In this document: piece by piece, positions 15,859 through 24,095 of the stretch
Layout: the number at the start of each line of letters is the position of its first letter
Position numbering within the stretch: position 1 is the stretch's first letter
Source: Acidimicrobiaceae bacterium
Lineage (GTDB): Bacteria; Actinomycetota; Acidimicrobiia; Acidimicrobiales; Ilumatobacteraceae
DNA: 64,000 nt
Direction of reading: 5' to 3'
NCBI GenBank assembly: GCA_020637295.1
Contig: JACJWF010000011.1
Coordinates: forward strand, 70,972 to 134,971
The notes under the pieces: generated by a model
What the model was told of the DNA's origin: nothing
The model's input: only the letters and a program-made list of their open reading frames with translations
Databases searched by the model: none
Translations under genes and position numbers: made by a program

Positions 15859-16863
15859 TTACCGGCGGGCGCCCATGAACATGTTCTTCAGGGCGTCGTA
15901 GTGCTCGATGCAGTGGCCGGCGCCGAGCACGACGGCCTCCAGCGGCATGTTGCTCATCTTCACGGGCACCTGGGTCTCGCGCTCGATGCGCTGGGCCAGC
16001 CCGCGGAGCAGGCCGCCGCCGCCGACGAGGTACATGCCGCGGACGAGGAAGTCCTGCGCCAGCTCCGGCGGGGCCTTCGCCAGGCAGCGGACAACGGAGG
16101 CGATGATCGACGACACGACGTCCTCGATCGCGAAGCGGATCTCCTCCGGGGTGAGGATGACCGTCTTCGGCAGGCCGGTCATCAGGTCGCGACCGCGGAC
16201 CTCGGCCTGGCTCTCGTCCTCCGTGGGGGCGGCGGAACCGATGGCCATCTTCACTTCCTCGGCCGTGCGCTCGCCGATGGCGATGCCGTGCTCGCGGCGC
16301 ACGTAGGCCTGGATGGCGGCGTCGATGTCGAACGACCCGACGCGCACGGCCTCCAGCGCCACGATGCCACCGAGGCTGATGACCGCCGTCTCGCTGGTGC
16401 CACCGCCGATGTCGATGACCATGTTGCCGACCGGCTCGTCGATCGGCAGGTCGGCCCCGATGGCCGCGGCCATCGGCTGCTCGATGAGCTGGGCGTCGGC
16501 GGCGCCGGCCCGGCGGGCGGCGTCGGTGACGGCGCGTCGCTCCACCTCGGTGATGGCCGACGGCACGCAGATGACCACCTTCGGGCGGGTGAAGCGGGAC
16601 ACGCCGACCCGCTGCAGCAGCAGGCGGATCATCCGCTCCGTGATCTCGAAGTCCGTGATCGCGCCGCCGCGCAACGGGCGCACGGCCACGATGTAGCCCG
16701 GCGTGCGGCCGATCATCTGCCAGGCCTCGCGGCCGGTGGCCAGCACCTCGCCGGTCTGCCGGTTGAGGGCGATGACGGAGGGCTCGTTGAGCACGATGCC
16801 CTTGCCCTTCATGTACACCAGCGTGTTGGCGGTGCCGAGGTCGATCGCGAGGTCGCGGGCCAT
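15859..16863 (-). CDS. mreB: rod-shape determining protein MreB-like actin homologue
   Basis: A 334-residue protein of the actin/Hsp70 ATPase fold. It has phosphate 1 motif AIDLGTANTLVYMKG, phosphate 2 region VIDIGGGTSETAVISLGG, adenosine motif GMYLVGGGGLLRGL and the MreB-typical IEQPMAAAIGADLP. Length and motifs fit MreB/Mbl, the cytoskeletal filament organising lateral cell-wall synthesis. mreC and mreD are not adjacent; the gene instead follows a tiny membrane-protein gene with three bases between, so it is likely in an operon with moaE. In non-rod actinomycetes MreB often acts in sporulation or is dispensable; its role here is open. Confidence 0.88.
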   Translation of the reverse strand: MARDLAIDLGTANTLVYMKGKGIVLNEPSVIALNRQTGEVLATGREAWQMIGRTPGYIVAVRPLRGGAITDFEITERMIRLLLQRVGVSRFTRPKVVICVPSAITEVERRAVTDAARRAGAADAQLIEQPMAAAIGADLPIDEPVGNMVIDIGGGTSETAVISLGGIVALEAVRVGSFDIDAAIQAYVRREHGIAIGERTAEEVKMAIGSAAPTEDESQAEVRGRDLMTGLPKTVILTPEEIRFAIEDVVSSIIASVVRCLAKAPPELAQDFLVRGMYLVGGGGLLRGLAQRIERETQVPVKMSNMPLEAVVLGAGHCIEHYDALKNMFMGARR

Positions 16864-16866
16864 GCC

Positions 16867-17061
16867 CTACCGGCCTTCCTTCTTGTCACGCTGGGCACGA
16901 ACGCGGTCGTGCACTTCACGCCGGGCTTCCGGCGACAGTGCGTCGATGTGCCGGCGGAAGCTGCGCACGCCGGACTCGTTGATCCGCCGGTTGCCGATCA
17001 TCATCACCACGCCGAGCGCCAGGATCAGCACGCCCATCACGATGAACAGGACGGTCAGCAC
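16867..17061 (-). CDS. small single-pass membrane protein, 64 aa
   Basis: No family recognised. The GTG start (VLTVLFIVMGVLILALGVV) gives one N-terminal transmembrane helix of about 20 residues followed by a basic cytoplasmic tail (RRINESGVRSFRRHIDALSP, then EARREVHDRV and a Lys/Arg-rich end). It overlaps the 3' end of moaE by seven bases and sits three bases before mreB, which argues for a real translated gene. It might help localise MreB at the membrane, but nothing in the sequence proves this. Confidence 0.6.
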   Translation of the reverse strand: MLTVLFIVMGVLILALGVVMMIGNRRINESGVRSFRRHIDALSPEARREVHDRVRAQRDKKEGR

Positions 17062-17567
17062 GCGCCGCCGCCGATCCGGGCGCTGGGCACCGCCGCAGGG
17101 TCCACGGCCTCGTGCGCGCCGGTGCCCCAGCCCTCGCCGCCCTCCCAGACCTCGTGCTTCCAGATGGGGGCGGACGCCTTGAGCGCGTCGATGGCGTAGC
17201 GGGCGGCCTCGAACGCCTCCGGCCGGTGGGCCGACGAGACGACCACGACGACGGAGCTCTCGCCCACGCCCATCCGCCCCAGACGGTGGAGGATGGCCAC
17301 CCGCCCGGTGGCCGGCCAGCGACGGCGAACCTCGGCCTCGATGGCCGCGAACCGCGGCACCACCTGCTCCTCGTAGGCCTCGTAGGTGAGGTGCTGGACG
17401 CCGGTGCGCACGACACCACCATCGTCCACCGCGTGGTCGCGCACGGTGCCGCTGAACAAGACCACCGCACCACAGTGCGGCTGCACGCACCAGTCGTAGG
17501 CCTCGGCCACCGGCAACGCGAGCGCGCCGACGCCGAGCCAGGAGTGACCGGCGACGGGAGGCTGCAC
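17055..17567 (-). CDS. moaE: molybdopterin synthase catalytic subunit MoaE
   Basis: A 170-residue protein. The core reads CGAVVLFSGTVRD, LTYEAYEEQVVPRF, LHRLGRMGVGESSVVVVVSS, AHRPEAFEAARYAIDALK and APIWKHEVWEGGEGW. This matches MoaE throughout, including the active-site lysine in IWK. It joins with MoaD to insert two sulphurs into precursor Z during molybdenum cofactor synthesis; moaD is not in the window. The GTG start has TACCAT eight bases upstream. The reading frame continues far upstream only as a shadow of the PDZ gene on the other strand. Confidence 0.88.
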   Translation of the reverse strand: MQPPVAGHSWLGVGALALPVAEAYDWCVQPHCGAVVLFSGTVRDHAVDDGGVVRTGVQHLTYEAYEEQVVPRFAAIEAEVRRRWPATGRVAILHRLGRMGVGESSVVVVVSSAHRPEAFEAARYAIDALKASAPIWKHEVWEGGEGWGTGAHEAVDPAAVPSARIGGGAC

Positions 17568-17660
17568 AACCGGGCATGGTAGCCGTCGCGGCAGGTGGTC
17601 CCACCGGCTCACGGGCCGCGATGCCACAAGGCGTCGGGGGGTTACTAACCTGACCCCTTC

Positions 17661-18815
17661 GTGGACCGGAGTGAGTGGGACGACGAGGACGGCGCGGCCT
17701 ACCCTCCTGCACCCCTTCCCGCCCATGAACGCGAGTGGCGCCACCCCAGCGAGGTCGCCAGCGAAACCTGGGCCCGCACCGAACCGCCGCTGGTCATCGG
17801 CCGCGGTCTCACGGTCGCCACCGGGGTCCTCGGGCTGGTCCTCACCGTCGCCTTGGTGTGGACGCTGGTGCCCACGGACGCGGGCACGGCCTCCGTGGTC
17901 AGCGTCCGCAGCACGCTCGACGGGTCCAGCTTCTCGCTCAGCCCCACCGTGGACGCCACGGCTCCCACCCAGGACAACCTGGCCCCGCCCGCCACCGACG
18001 CTCCGGACTCCACCGCCGCCGACACCGCGGCCACGGCCTCCAGCACCACCCACCCGATGCCCACGTACCAGGTCACCTACGAGACCAACACCCGCCCGGG
18101 TGCCGTCGCCGTGGCCCTGCACGGCGGCCGGCTGGTGGTCACCACCGCCACCGCCGTCGGGGCGGACTCCGTGGAGCTGCTGACACCCGACGGAGGCACC
18201 AACCGCGCCCAGGTGCTGTTCGTCGACGCCCGCAGCGGTCTGGCCGTGCTGGCGCCCACCGCCCGCACGGCCGCCGAGGCGTTCGAGGTGGCGGCCGCCG
18301 TGGCCGATGGCGACACACTCACCGTGATGGCCGACCCTGCGGTGGAGGTCATCGTGGGCGCCGACGGCGTGGCAGGCCTGCCCTGCGGCGACAACCCCGA
18401 GCTGCCGGAAGGTACGCCAGTGGTGGATGCCCACGGCGCACTGGTGGCACTGTGCACGATCACCGAGGCCGGGGCCAGCGTGATGATCCCCGTGGCCGAC
18501 CTGGACGCCCTGCGCCGGGCCATGGGCAGCGCAGTCGCCCCCACCGTGTGGCTGGGCGTGGTGGTCAACGACAACCCGGCGGGCACGCTGACGGTGGGCG
18601 CCGTGGACCCGGACGGTCCGGCCGCTGCCGCCGGCTTCGACGTGGGTGACACCATCGTGTCGGTGGACGGCGAGCCCGTGGCCGACGTCGCCGAACTGGC
18701 CGGCCTGCTGGCGCTGCACCAGCCGGGAGACGTGGTGGTGATCGTGGTCACCTGCCCGGATGGCACGCAGATCGAGGTGGACGTGCACCTCGCCCCGCCG
18801 AAGCCGTCCCTGTAG
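17661..18815 (+). CDS. membrane-anchored PDZ protein with degenerate HtrA protease domain
   Basis: The 384-residue product has a cytoplasmic N-terminus with HEREWRHPSE, one transmembrane helix (LTVATGVLGLVLTVALVWTLV, about residues 50-70), a Ser/Thr/Ala linker, a trypsin-like region and a C-terminal PDZ domain (VDPDGPAAAAGFDVGDTIVS, VDGEPVADVAELAGLL). The catalytic His region reads RLVVTTATAVGAD instead of xVVTNxHVV. The GNSGGP serine loop is replaced by EGTPVVDAHGALVALC. It should therefore be a non-proteolytic binding or sensing protein. The HPSE-type N-terminal motif is known from actinobacterial HtrA-like proteins. TAACCT precedes the GTG start, and its stop abuts the stop of the next, convergent gene. 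Confidence 0.75.
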   Translation: MDRSEWDDEDGAAYPPAPLPAHEREWRHPSEVASETWARTEPPLVIGRGLTVATGVLGLVLTVALVWTLVPTDAGTASVVSVRSTLDGSSFSLSPTVDATAPTQDNLAPPATDAPDSTAADTAATASSTTHPMPTYQVTYETNTRPGAVAVALHGGRLVVTTATAVGADSVELLTPDGGTNRAQVLFVDARSGLAVLAPTARTAAEAFEVAAAVADGDTLTVMADPAVEVIVGADGVAGLPCGDNPELPEGTPVVDAHGALVALCTITEAGASVMIPVADLDALRRAMGSAVAPTVWLGVVVNDNPAGTLTVGAVDPDGPAAAAGFDVGDTIVSVDGEPVADVAELAGLLALHQPGDVVVIVVTCPDGTQIEVDVHLAPPKPSL

Positions 18816-19538
18816 CTACCCCTGCGGCAGCACCTCGAACCCCACCACCGTCAACCCGTTCGGGTCGCGCAGCATCGTCATCAGGTGCCCCCACGGGGTG
18901 GTGGTGGGCGGCCGCTGCACCGTGGCACCTGCGGCCACCGCCCGGCGATGGAGGTCCGCCACGTCGGGCACCTCCACCACGAACGTCGTGCCGTCCAGTG
19001 ATGGCTGCGGCGGGAAGTCCGCACTGTTCTCCAGGATCTCCAGCCGGGTGTGGTCGTCCACCGCCAGCAGCGTGCCGCCCGGCCAGTCGCGCACGACCTC
19101 CCAGCCGAACAGGCCGCGGTGCCATGCGACCGTGGCGTCGTGGTCCGCGGTGGGGATCAGCACCCGCCGCTCGGCACCGATCACGTGGTGCTCCGCCGTC
19201 AGCGTGGCCGGCGAGTGCGGCAGGTCGATGAAGTTGCGCTCGTCGGCCAGCAGTTCGGCGGCGGCCGTGGCCGCGTCGTCGGCGGACCCCACGCGCCGGT
19301 CCTCGAACCACAGTTCGGCGAACCCGTCGAACGGCTCGGGCGAACCCCCGTTGCGCAGCCGGAAGCCCTCATGGGCGTCGTCCACGTCCAGCAGGGTGTG
19401 GCACTGCACATAGCGGACGATGCCCAGCACGGCAGCGCGCTCGGCCACCAGGGGGGCGTGAACCTCCCGCCAGTAGCGCTGGAACTCCTCGCGACTCAGG
19501 TCGGGCAGGCGGCGGAGGGCGTAGACGAGTTTGCGCAC
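18816..19538 (-). CDS. EthD-like plus glyoxalase/VOC two-domain protein
   Basis: A 240-residue protein. The N-terminal half is a ferredoxin-like EthD-type domain (LVYALRRLPDLSREEFQRYW, REVHAPLVAERAAVLGIVRY, and the C-terminal FIDLPHSP). The second half is a vicinal-oxygen-chelate domain (HDATVAWHRGLFGWEVV, GTTFVVEVPDVADLHRRAV, WGHLMTMLRDPNGLTVVGFE). Both are dimeric small-molecule-binding folds; the exact reaction is unknown. The GTG start is chosen because the EthD domain begins immediately there. The gene is convergent with the PDZ gene with zero bases between the stop codons. Confidence 0.7.
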   Translation of the reverse strand: MRKLVYALRRLPDLSREEFQRYWREVHAPLVAERAAVLGIVRYVQCHTLLDVDDAHEGFRLRNGGSPEPFDGFAELWFEDRRVGSADDAATAAAELLADERNFIDLPHSPATLTAEHHVIGAERRVLIPTADHDATVAWHRGLFGWEVVRDWPGGTLLAVDDHTRLEILENSADFPPQPSLDGTTFVVEVPDVADLHRRAVAAGATVQRPPTTTPWGHLMTMLRDPNGLTVVGFEVLPQG

Positions 19539-19570
19539 CCGGCCAGCTTCGCGCGACCGGCGGGCCCGGC

Positions 19571-20557
19571 TCAGCGACGGCGCATGCGCACCCGGTGCAC
19601 GGCGCGGGCGATCACCACGGACACCCACAGCAGCACGGCCACCATGCCGCCCAGCGCCAGTTCCTGACGGCGTTTCGGCGACACCATCGTCCACCACTTC
19701 GCCTCGGTGCCCTCCACGTACGCCTGCTCGTTGGTGACGGTGGGGCGCCAGCCGGCGGCCTTCAGCTTGTCGTTCGCCACCAGCCACGGCCAGCGGGTGT
19801 AGCCGCGCAGACCCGGCGGGATGGGGCCGCGCTGGAACCGCCAGCGCAGGTTGGTGACCACCTCGCTGACCCGGTCGGGCAGCTTCAGGCGGGGCACCGC
19901 ACCGGCGAGGGCACGCACCCGCTCGCCCGCCACCCAGCCGTCCGGCGCGACGTTGTACACCCCGTCCAGCCGGTCCCGCACGGCCAGCACGACGGCGCCG
20001 GCCAGGTCGTCGAGGTGGAGGAACTGGGCCGGGGAGTCCTCCGCGCCCATCCGCTGGCCCATGCCGGCAGCGAGGGCCGCGGCCAACCGGCTGGACCCGT
20101 CGGCGGCCATGGCCACGGCCGGGCGCAGCACGGTGGCGGTGCGCCCCTGGCCGGCCAGGCGCCACTCGTCGACCACCTGCTCCACCGCCCCCAACTGGCG
20201 GGCGTAGGCGAACTCCACGTCCGGACGCAGCGCGGCGGTCTCCGTGAGCGGGACAGGGTTGTTGGCCCACGCCCCGTAGACCATGGCCGACGACACCAGC
20301 ACCACATGCGCGGCCCGGGTGGCGGCCAACGCCTCGGGCAGGCCGGTGAGGGCGCTCTGGCCACGGGCGGCGCGGGCGTCGGCGTCGTGGGCGGCCAGCC
20401 ACACCAGCACGTCGACCGGGCCGCTGGCCGCGTCGCCGCTGTCCACCACCTGCACTGCCGCATCGGCCGCCAGCAGGCGCACCACGCGGGCACCGAGGCC
20501 GCTGCGCCCGTCCTCCACGCGCACCCGCTGCACCGTGACGGTGGTGGCCTGCTCCAT
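19571..20557 (-). CDS. NAD-dependent epimerase/dehydratase-like protein with C-terminal membrane helix
   Basis: A 328-residue extended-SDR-like protein. Core motifs are HVVLVSSAMVYGAWANNP (active-site Ser), the catalytic tyrosine pair in VEFAYARQLGAVE (YxxxQ rather than YxxxK) and FLHLDDLAGAVVLAV. The N-terminal glycine loop is poorly conserved (EDGRSGLGARVVRLL), so cofactor binding may be altered. A C-terminal transmembrane helix (LALGGMVAVLLWVSVVIARA) anchors it. TAGCGT lies eight bases before the ATG. It is divergent from the DUF2342 gene across 53 bases. Substrate unknown; nucleotide-sugar or quinone-type binding is possible. Confidence 0.65.
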   Translation of the reverse strand: MEQATTVTVQRVRVEDGRSGLGARVVRLLAADAAVQVVDSGDAASGPVDVLVWLAAHDADARAARGQSALTGLPEALAATRAAHVVLVSSAMVYGAWANNPVPLTETAALRPDVEFAYARQLGAVEQVVDEWRLAGQGRTATVLRPAVAMAADGSSRLAAALAAGMGQRMGAEDSPAQFLHLDDLAGAVVLAVRDRLDGVYNVAPDGWVAGERVRALAGAVPRLKLPDRVSEVVTNLRWRFQRGPIPPGLRGYTRWPWLVANDKLKAAGWRPTVTNEQAYVEGTEAKWWTMVSPKRRQELALGGMVAVLLWVSVVIARAVHRVRMRRR

Positions 20558-20610
20558 ACCGCCCGACGCTACCGGTTCGGCCCGGCCGCCGAGGCCGTAG
20601 GCTGCCGTGC

Positions 20611-21828
20611 ATGGCAGACGGCACGGGTGGCGACACCCCCGACCAGCCGGACTTCGGCGACAACCCGTTCGCGAACCTCCCGATGTTCGCGGAGATGGCC
20701 AAGGCACTGTCTGGGCAGGGCCCGCTGAACTGGGACGCCGCCCGCCAGTTCGCCACGATGGCGGCCGGCGGCTCACCCTTCGGCAGCAGCGAACCGAACA
20801 TCGACCCGGCCGTGCGCATCGCCATGGCCGACCTGGCCCGCATCCTCGAACTGCACGTCCGCGACCTCACCGGAGCCGACGTCACGTTCCCGGAGATCAC
20901 CCCCGTCACGCGCACCGCGTGGGCCCAGCGCACGCTGGACGCCTACCGCCCCCTGTTCACCGAACTGGCCACCTCGCTCGGCCGCCCGCCGGCGGCCGCC
21001 CCCGAGGAGGACGCCGGCGACCCGATGATGGCGATGATGGCGGGCCTCAGCAAGATGATGGCGCCGGCGATGATGGGCATGGCCGTGGGCTCCATGGTCG
21101 GGCGGATGGCCCAGCGCACGTTCGGCCAGTACGACCTGCCGATCCCCCGCAGCGACGCCAGCCTGCTGGTGGTGCCCGCCAACATCGACGGCTTCGCCAC
21201 GGAGTGGAGCCTGCCGGTGGACGAGATGCGGCTGTGGGTGCTGGCCCAGGAGATGATCGGGCACACCCTGTTCACCATCGCCCCGCTGCGCGACCAGCTG
21301 ACCGAGCTGGTCCGCCGCCATGTGGGCGGCTTCTCGCCCGACCCGTCCGCCGTGGCCGAACAGCTCAGCGCGCTGGAGGGCGACGCCGCCGGCGACCCCA
21401 TGCAGGCCATCCAGCAGTTGCTCGGCGATCCGGCGCTGCTGCTCGGCGCCGTGCAGTCGCCCGAGCAGCAGGCGCTGGCCCCGCGGCTGGACGCTGCGGT
21501 GGCCGCGGTCGTCGGAGCGGTCGACTATCTGGTCGATGCCGTGGCGGTGCGGGTCATCGGCGGCGACGCGCTGCGCATCGCCGAGGCCGTGCGCCGCCGG
21601 CGGGTGGAGACCAGCCCCGACGACCTGTTCGTGCAGCGGCTGCTCGGCCTGCAGGTCACCCAGGGCCAGGTGCAGCGCGGCAAGACGTTCGTGGGTGGCG
21701 TGGTGGACCGGGTGGAGGGCGCCCAGCCCGAGGCCCGCCTGGTGGAGCTGCTGGGCCACCCCGAGCCGCTGCCCACACCCGCGGAGATCGACGCCCCGGG
21801 CCTGTGGCTGGCCCGGCTGGAGCTCTAG
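20611..21828 (+). CDS. DUF2342 (putative zinc-dependent metalloprotease-like/F420-associated) protein
   Basis: A 405-residue soluble protein. It has an N-terminal DNPFANLPMFAEMAKAL segment, a WDAARQFATMAA helix, Met-rich stretches (MMAMMAGLSKMMAPAMMGMA) and the central LWVLAQEMIGHTLF, as in actinobacterial DUF2342 proteins. Those are described as putative metallopeptidases or linked to coenzyme F420 biosynthesis. The segment where homologues usually show an EGY/EGW helix reads AVVGAVDYLVDAVAV, so a zinc-ligand role is doubtful. TAGGCT seven bases before the ATG points to a leaderless mRNA. It is convergent with the MFS gene. Confidence 0.65.
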   Translation: MADGTGGDTPDQPDFGDNPFANLPMFAEMAKALSGQGPLNWDAARQFATMAAGGSPFGSSEPNIDPAVRIAMADLARILELHVRDLTGADVTFPEITPVTRTAWAQRTLDAYRPLFTELATSLGRPPAAAPEEDAGDPMMAMMAGLSKMMAPAMMGMAVGSMVGRMAQRTFGQYDLPIPRSDASLLVVPANIDGFATEWSLPVDEMRLWVLAQEMIGHTLFTIAPLRDQLTELVRRHVGGFSPDPSAVAEQLSALEGDAAGDPMQAIQQLLGDPALLLGAVQSPEQQALAPRLDAAVAAVVGAVDYLVDAVAVRVIGGDALRIAEAVRRRRVETSPDDLFVQRLLGLQVTQGQVQRGKTFVGGVVDRVEGAQPEARLVELLGHPEPLPTPAEIDAPGLWLARLEL

Positions 21829-21834
21829 CCGCAC

Positions 21835-23328
21835 CTATCCCTTCGGCCGCTTGCCGGCCTTCCCCGGCTTGCCGGGCGGGCCCGGGTACAACGGCTTGTC
21901 GTCCGCCGCCTTGCGCCGTTCCCGCGGATCAGGAGTGATGGTGCGCGGCGCCGGCCGCCGTTGCCCGGCGGGCGGTGTGTTGCCGCGGCGGCGGCTGATC
22001 TCCCGCTTGGCCCGCTGGGTGAGCGACATCGGCAGCGGCTTGCCGGCCTTCATCGCCCGCCAGCCCAGCAGGTAGGTGGCGCTGGCGGTGGCGCCGATCA
22101 GACCCACCACGAGGAACCCGAGTTGCCCCGGCAGGGTGAAGGCCACGGGCACCAGCGCGGCGATCACCCAGCCGAGCTGGAAGCGGGTCTCGAACTGGGC
22201 GAAGGCGCGCCCCTGGTTGGCGTCGGGGGCGTCGCGCTGGACGATCGAGTCGAACGCCATCCGCCCGATCGACGACGAGAAGTTGCACACCAGCGCGAGG
22301 AAGACGGCGGTGAACAGACCACCAGTGACCGCCGCACCCACTCCGGCCACCGCAATGACGCCGAGCGCGATGATCTGCATGGTCTCCTCGCGGGCGGCTC
22401 GGCGCAGGTGGGGCGCCGCCACGTTGCCGGCCATCGAACCGATCGTGCTGGCGGCAGCCGCCAGGCCGAACTGGGCCAGGCCGTAGTCCTCCTTCAGCCA
22501 GAACAGGAGGTGGAAGAAGAGGAAGCCGATGGACGCGCGGATCAGCACCATCGCACCGGCGGCGAGCACGATCCGGTCCGACCTCAGCTCCACCCGCTCG
22601 GCGTCGGCCACGGGCGAGGTGGCCACAGCTTCGCGAGGCAGCTTGCCGCCGGCCAGCGCGGCGAACACGAAGATCAGCGCGCCGAGCACCAGCCCGGCCG
22701 CCGCGCTGAGGTGCCCGATGCCGGCCAGCGGGGCGAAGGCCACCGCGCCGGCGAGTGCGCTGATCAGCCCCAGCTTGGAGTTGGCCTCCACCAACTCCTC
22801 GGCGTTGCGCACCACCAGCGGCACCACGGCGATCTTCGACACGGCGTAGGTCTTCTGCATCACCAACGCGATGAACAGCAGCGGGTACAACACCACGTCG
22901 TCGGTGTGGAACGCCATCATCACGTACAGCGCGGCGCGCACGACAGCCGTGCCCTGGATGACCACCCGGCGGCCACCGGGGATGCGGTCGATGGTGGGGC
23001 CGATCAACGGGGCCAGCACCACGAACGGGGCGAAGCTGACCAGCAGGAACTGGAGCACGGCGGTGCGCTGACCGTCGGGGTCCAGCCCGAGCACGGAACC
23101 GGCCAGCGAGGCGAACATGGCCACGTCACCGATGGACATCAACGCATGGGTGCGGGCCAGGCGGCGGAACGGGGTCTGGGCATTGACCGGGCGCCGCCGG
23201 GCGGTCGACGACGGTGGGCGCTGCCGGGACGAGGTGGCCGGCCGGGCCGAGCGTGTGGAGCGAGTGGAGCGGGAGGGGCGGGTGCCACGCGGGTACACCG
23301 CATCCGCACGCACTCGCTCCTCACTCAC
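21835..23328 (-). CDS. major facilitator superfamily transporter
   Basis: A 497-residue membrane protein with an arginine/serine-rich N-terminal tail (about 60 residues), then about ten to twelve hydrophobic helices. Recognisable elements are the loop after TM2 (PLIGPTIDRIPGGRRVVIQG, the MFS motif A) and later helices such as LVLIRASIGFLFFHLLFWL and LGFLVVGLIGATASATYLL. The C-terminal 50 residues are hydrophilic, proline- and lysine-rich. It probably exports a drug or metabolite. GTG 23328 is supported by TACGAT six bases upstream. It lies 41 bases downstream of regX3 in the same direction. Confidence 0.75.
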   Translation of the reverse strand: MSEERVRADAVYPRGTRPSRSTRSTRSARPATSSRQRPPSSTARRRPVNAQTPFRRLARTHALMSIGDVAMFASLAGSVLGLDPDGQRTAVLQFLLVSFAPFVVLAPLIGPTIDRIPGGRRVVIQGTAVVRAALYVMMAFHTDDVVLYPLLFIALVMQKTYAVSKIAVVPLVVRNAEELVEANSKLGLISALAGAVAFAPLAGIGHLSAAAGLVLGALIFVFAALAGGKLPREAVATSPVADAERVELRSDRIVLAAGAMVLIRASIGFLFFHLLFWLKEDYGLAQFGLAAAASTIGSMAGNVAAPHLRRAAREETMQIIALGVIAVAGVGAAVTGGLFTAVFLALVCNFSSSIGRMAFDSIVQRDAPDANQGRAFAQFETRFQLGWVIAALVPVAFTLPGQLGFLVVGLIGATASATYLLGWRAMKAGKPLPMSLTQRAKREISRRRGNTPPAGQRRPAPRTITPDPRERRKAADDKPLYPGPPGKPGKAGKRPKG

Positions 23329-23369
23329 GTAGGCATCGTAGGTGGACGCACTCGCGGCGCGCTGCCCAC

Positions 23370-24086
23370 TCAGGCCTTCGGGCGCTCGAACTTGTAGCCC
23401 AGGCCGCGGATGGTGGTGATCCGGGTCGGGGTGGCCGGATCTGCCTCCACCTTGGCCCGCAGCCGCTTCACGTGCACGTCCAGTGTCTTGGTGTCGCCGA
23501 CGTAGTCGCTGCCCCACACCCGGTCGATCAGCACCTCGCGGGTCAGCACGCGGCCGGCGTTGGCCATCAGCAGATGGAGCAGCTCGAACTCCTTCAGCGG
23601 CATGGCCAGCTCGTCGCCGGCCAGCACCACACGGTGCTCCTCGGGGTCGATCATCAGGTCGCCGACCACGACGGCGCTGCCGCCGAGCTCGCCCCCGGCG
23701 GAGGGTTCGGGCACACCACGCCGGCGCAGCACGGCGCGCATCCGGGCCACCAGCTCGCGCATGCGGTACGGCTTGGTGACATAGTCGTCGGCGCCGACCT
23801 CCAGGCCCACCACGGTGTCGATCTCCGACCCCTTGGCGGTGACCATGATGATCGGCACCTGGCTGCGCTTGCGCAGCTGGCGGCACACGTCGATGCCGCT
23901 CATCCGCGGCAGCATCACGTCGAGCAGCACGATGTCCGGCGCCACGGCATCGAACATGTCCAGCGCCTGCGGGCCGTCGGATGCCACTTCCACGCGGAAG
24001 CCTTCGCGCGCCAAGCCGATGCGCAAGGCCTCCACGAAGCTGATCTCGTCTTCCACGACGAGCACGGTGTGATCGGTGTTGTCCAT
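23370..24086 (-). CDS. regX3: phosphate-responsive response regulator RegX3/PhoP (OmpR family)
   Basis: A 238-residue regulator with receiver domain (VLVVEDE acidic pocket; phospho-acceptor Asp56 in DIVLLDVMLPRMSG; MVTAKGS; ADDYVTKPY with the conserved Lys) and a C-terminal winged helix (LKEFELLHLLMANAGRVLTR, RVWGSDYVGDTKTLDVHVKR, IRGLGYKFE). These C-terminal motifs match RegX3, which binds PHO boxes and activates pst genes. It lies nine bases after senX3, at the end of the phosphate operon. The start ATG is at the natural N-terminus of the receiver. Confidence 0.92.
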   Translation of the reverse strand: MDNTDHTVLVVEDEISFVEALRIGLAREGFRVEVASDGPQALDMFDAVAPDIVLLDVMLPRMSGIDVCRQLRKRSQVPIIMVTAKGSEIDTVVGLEVGADDYVTKPYRMRELVARMRAVLRRRGVPEPSAGGELGGSAVVVGDLMIDPEEHRVVLAGDELAMPLKEFELLHLLMANAGRVLTREVLIDRVWGSDYVGDTKTLDVHVKRLRAKVEADPATPTRITTIRGLGYKFERPKA

Positions 24087-24095
24087 ATGGGGGGT

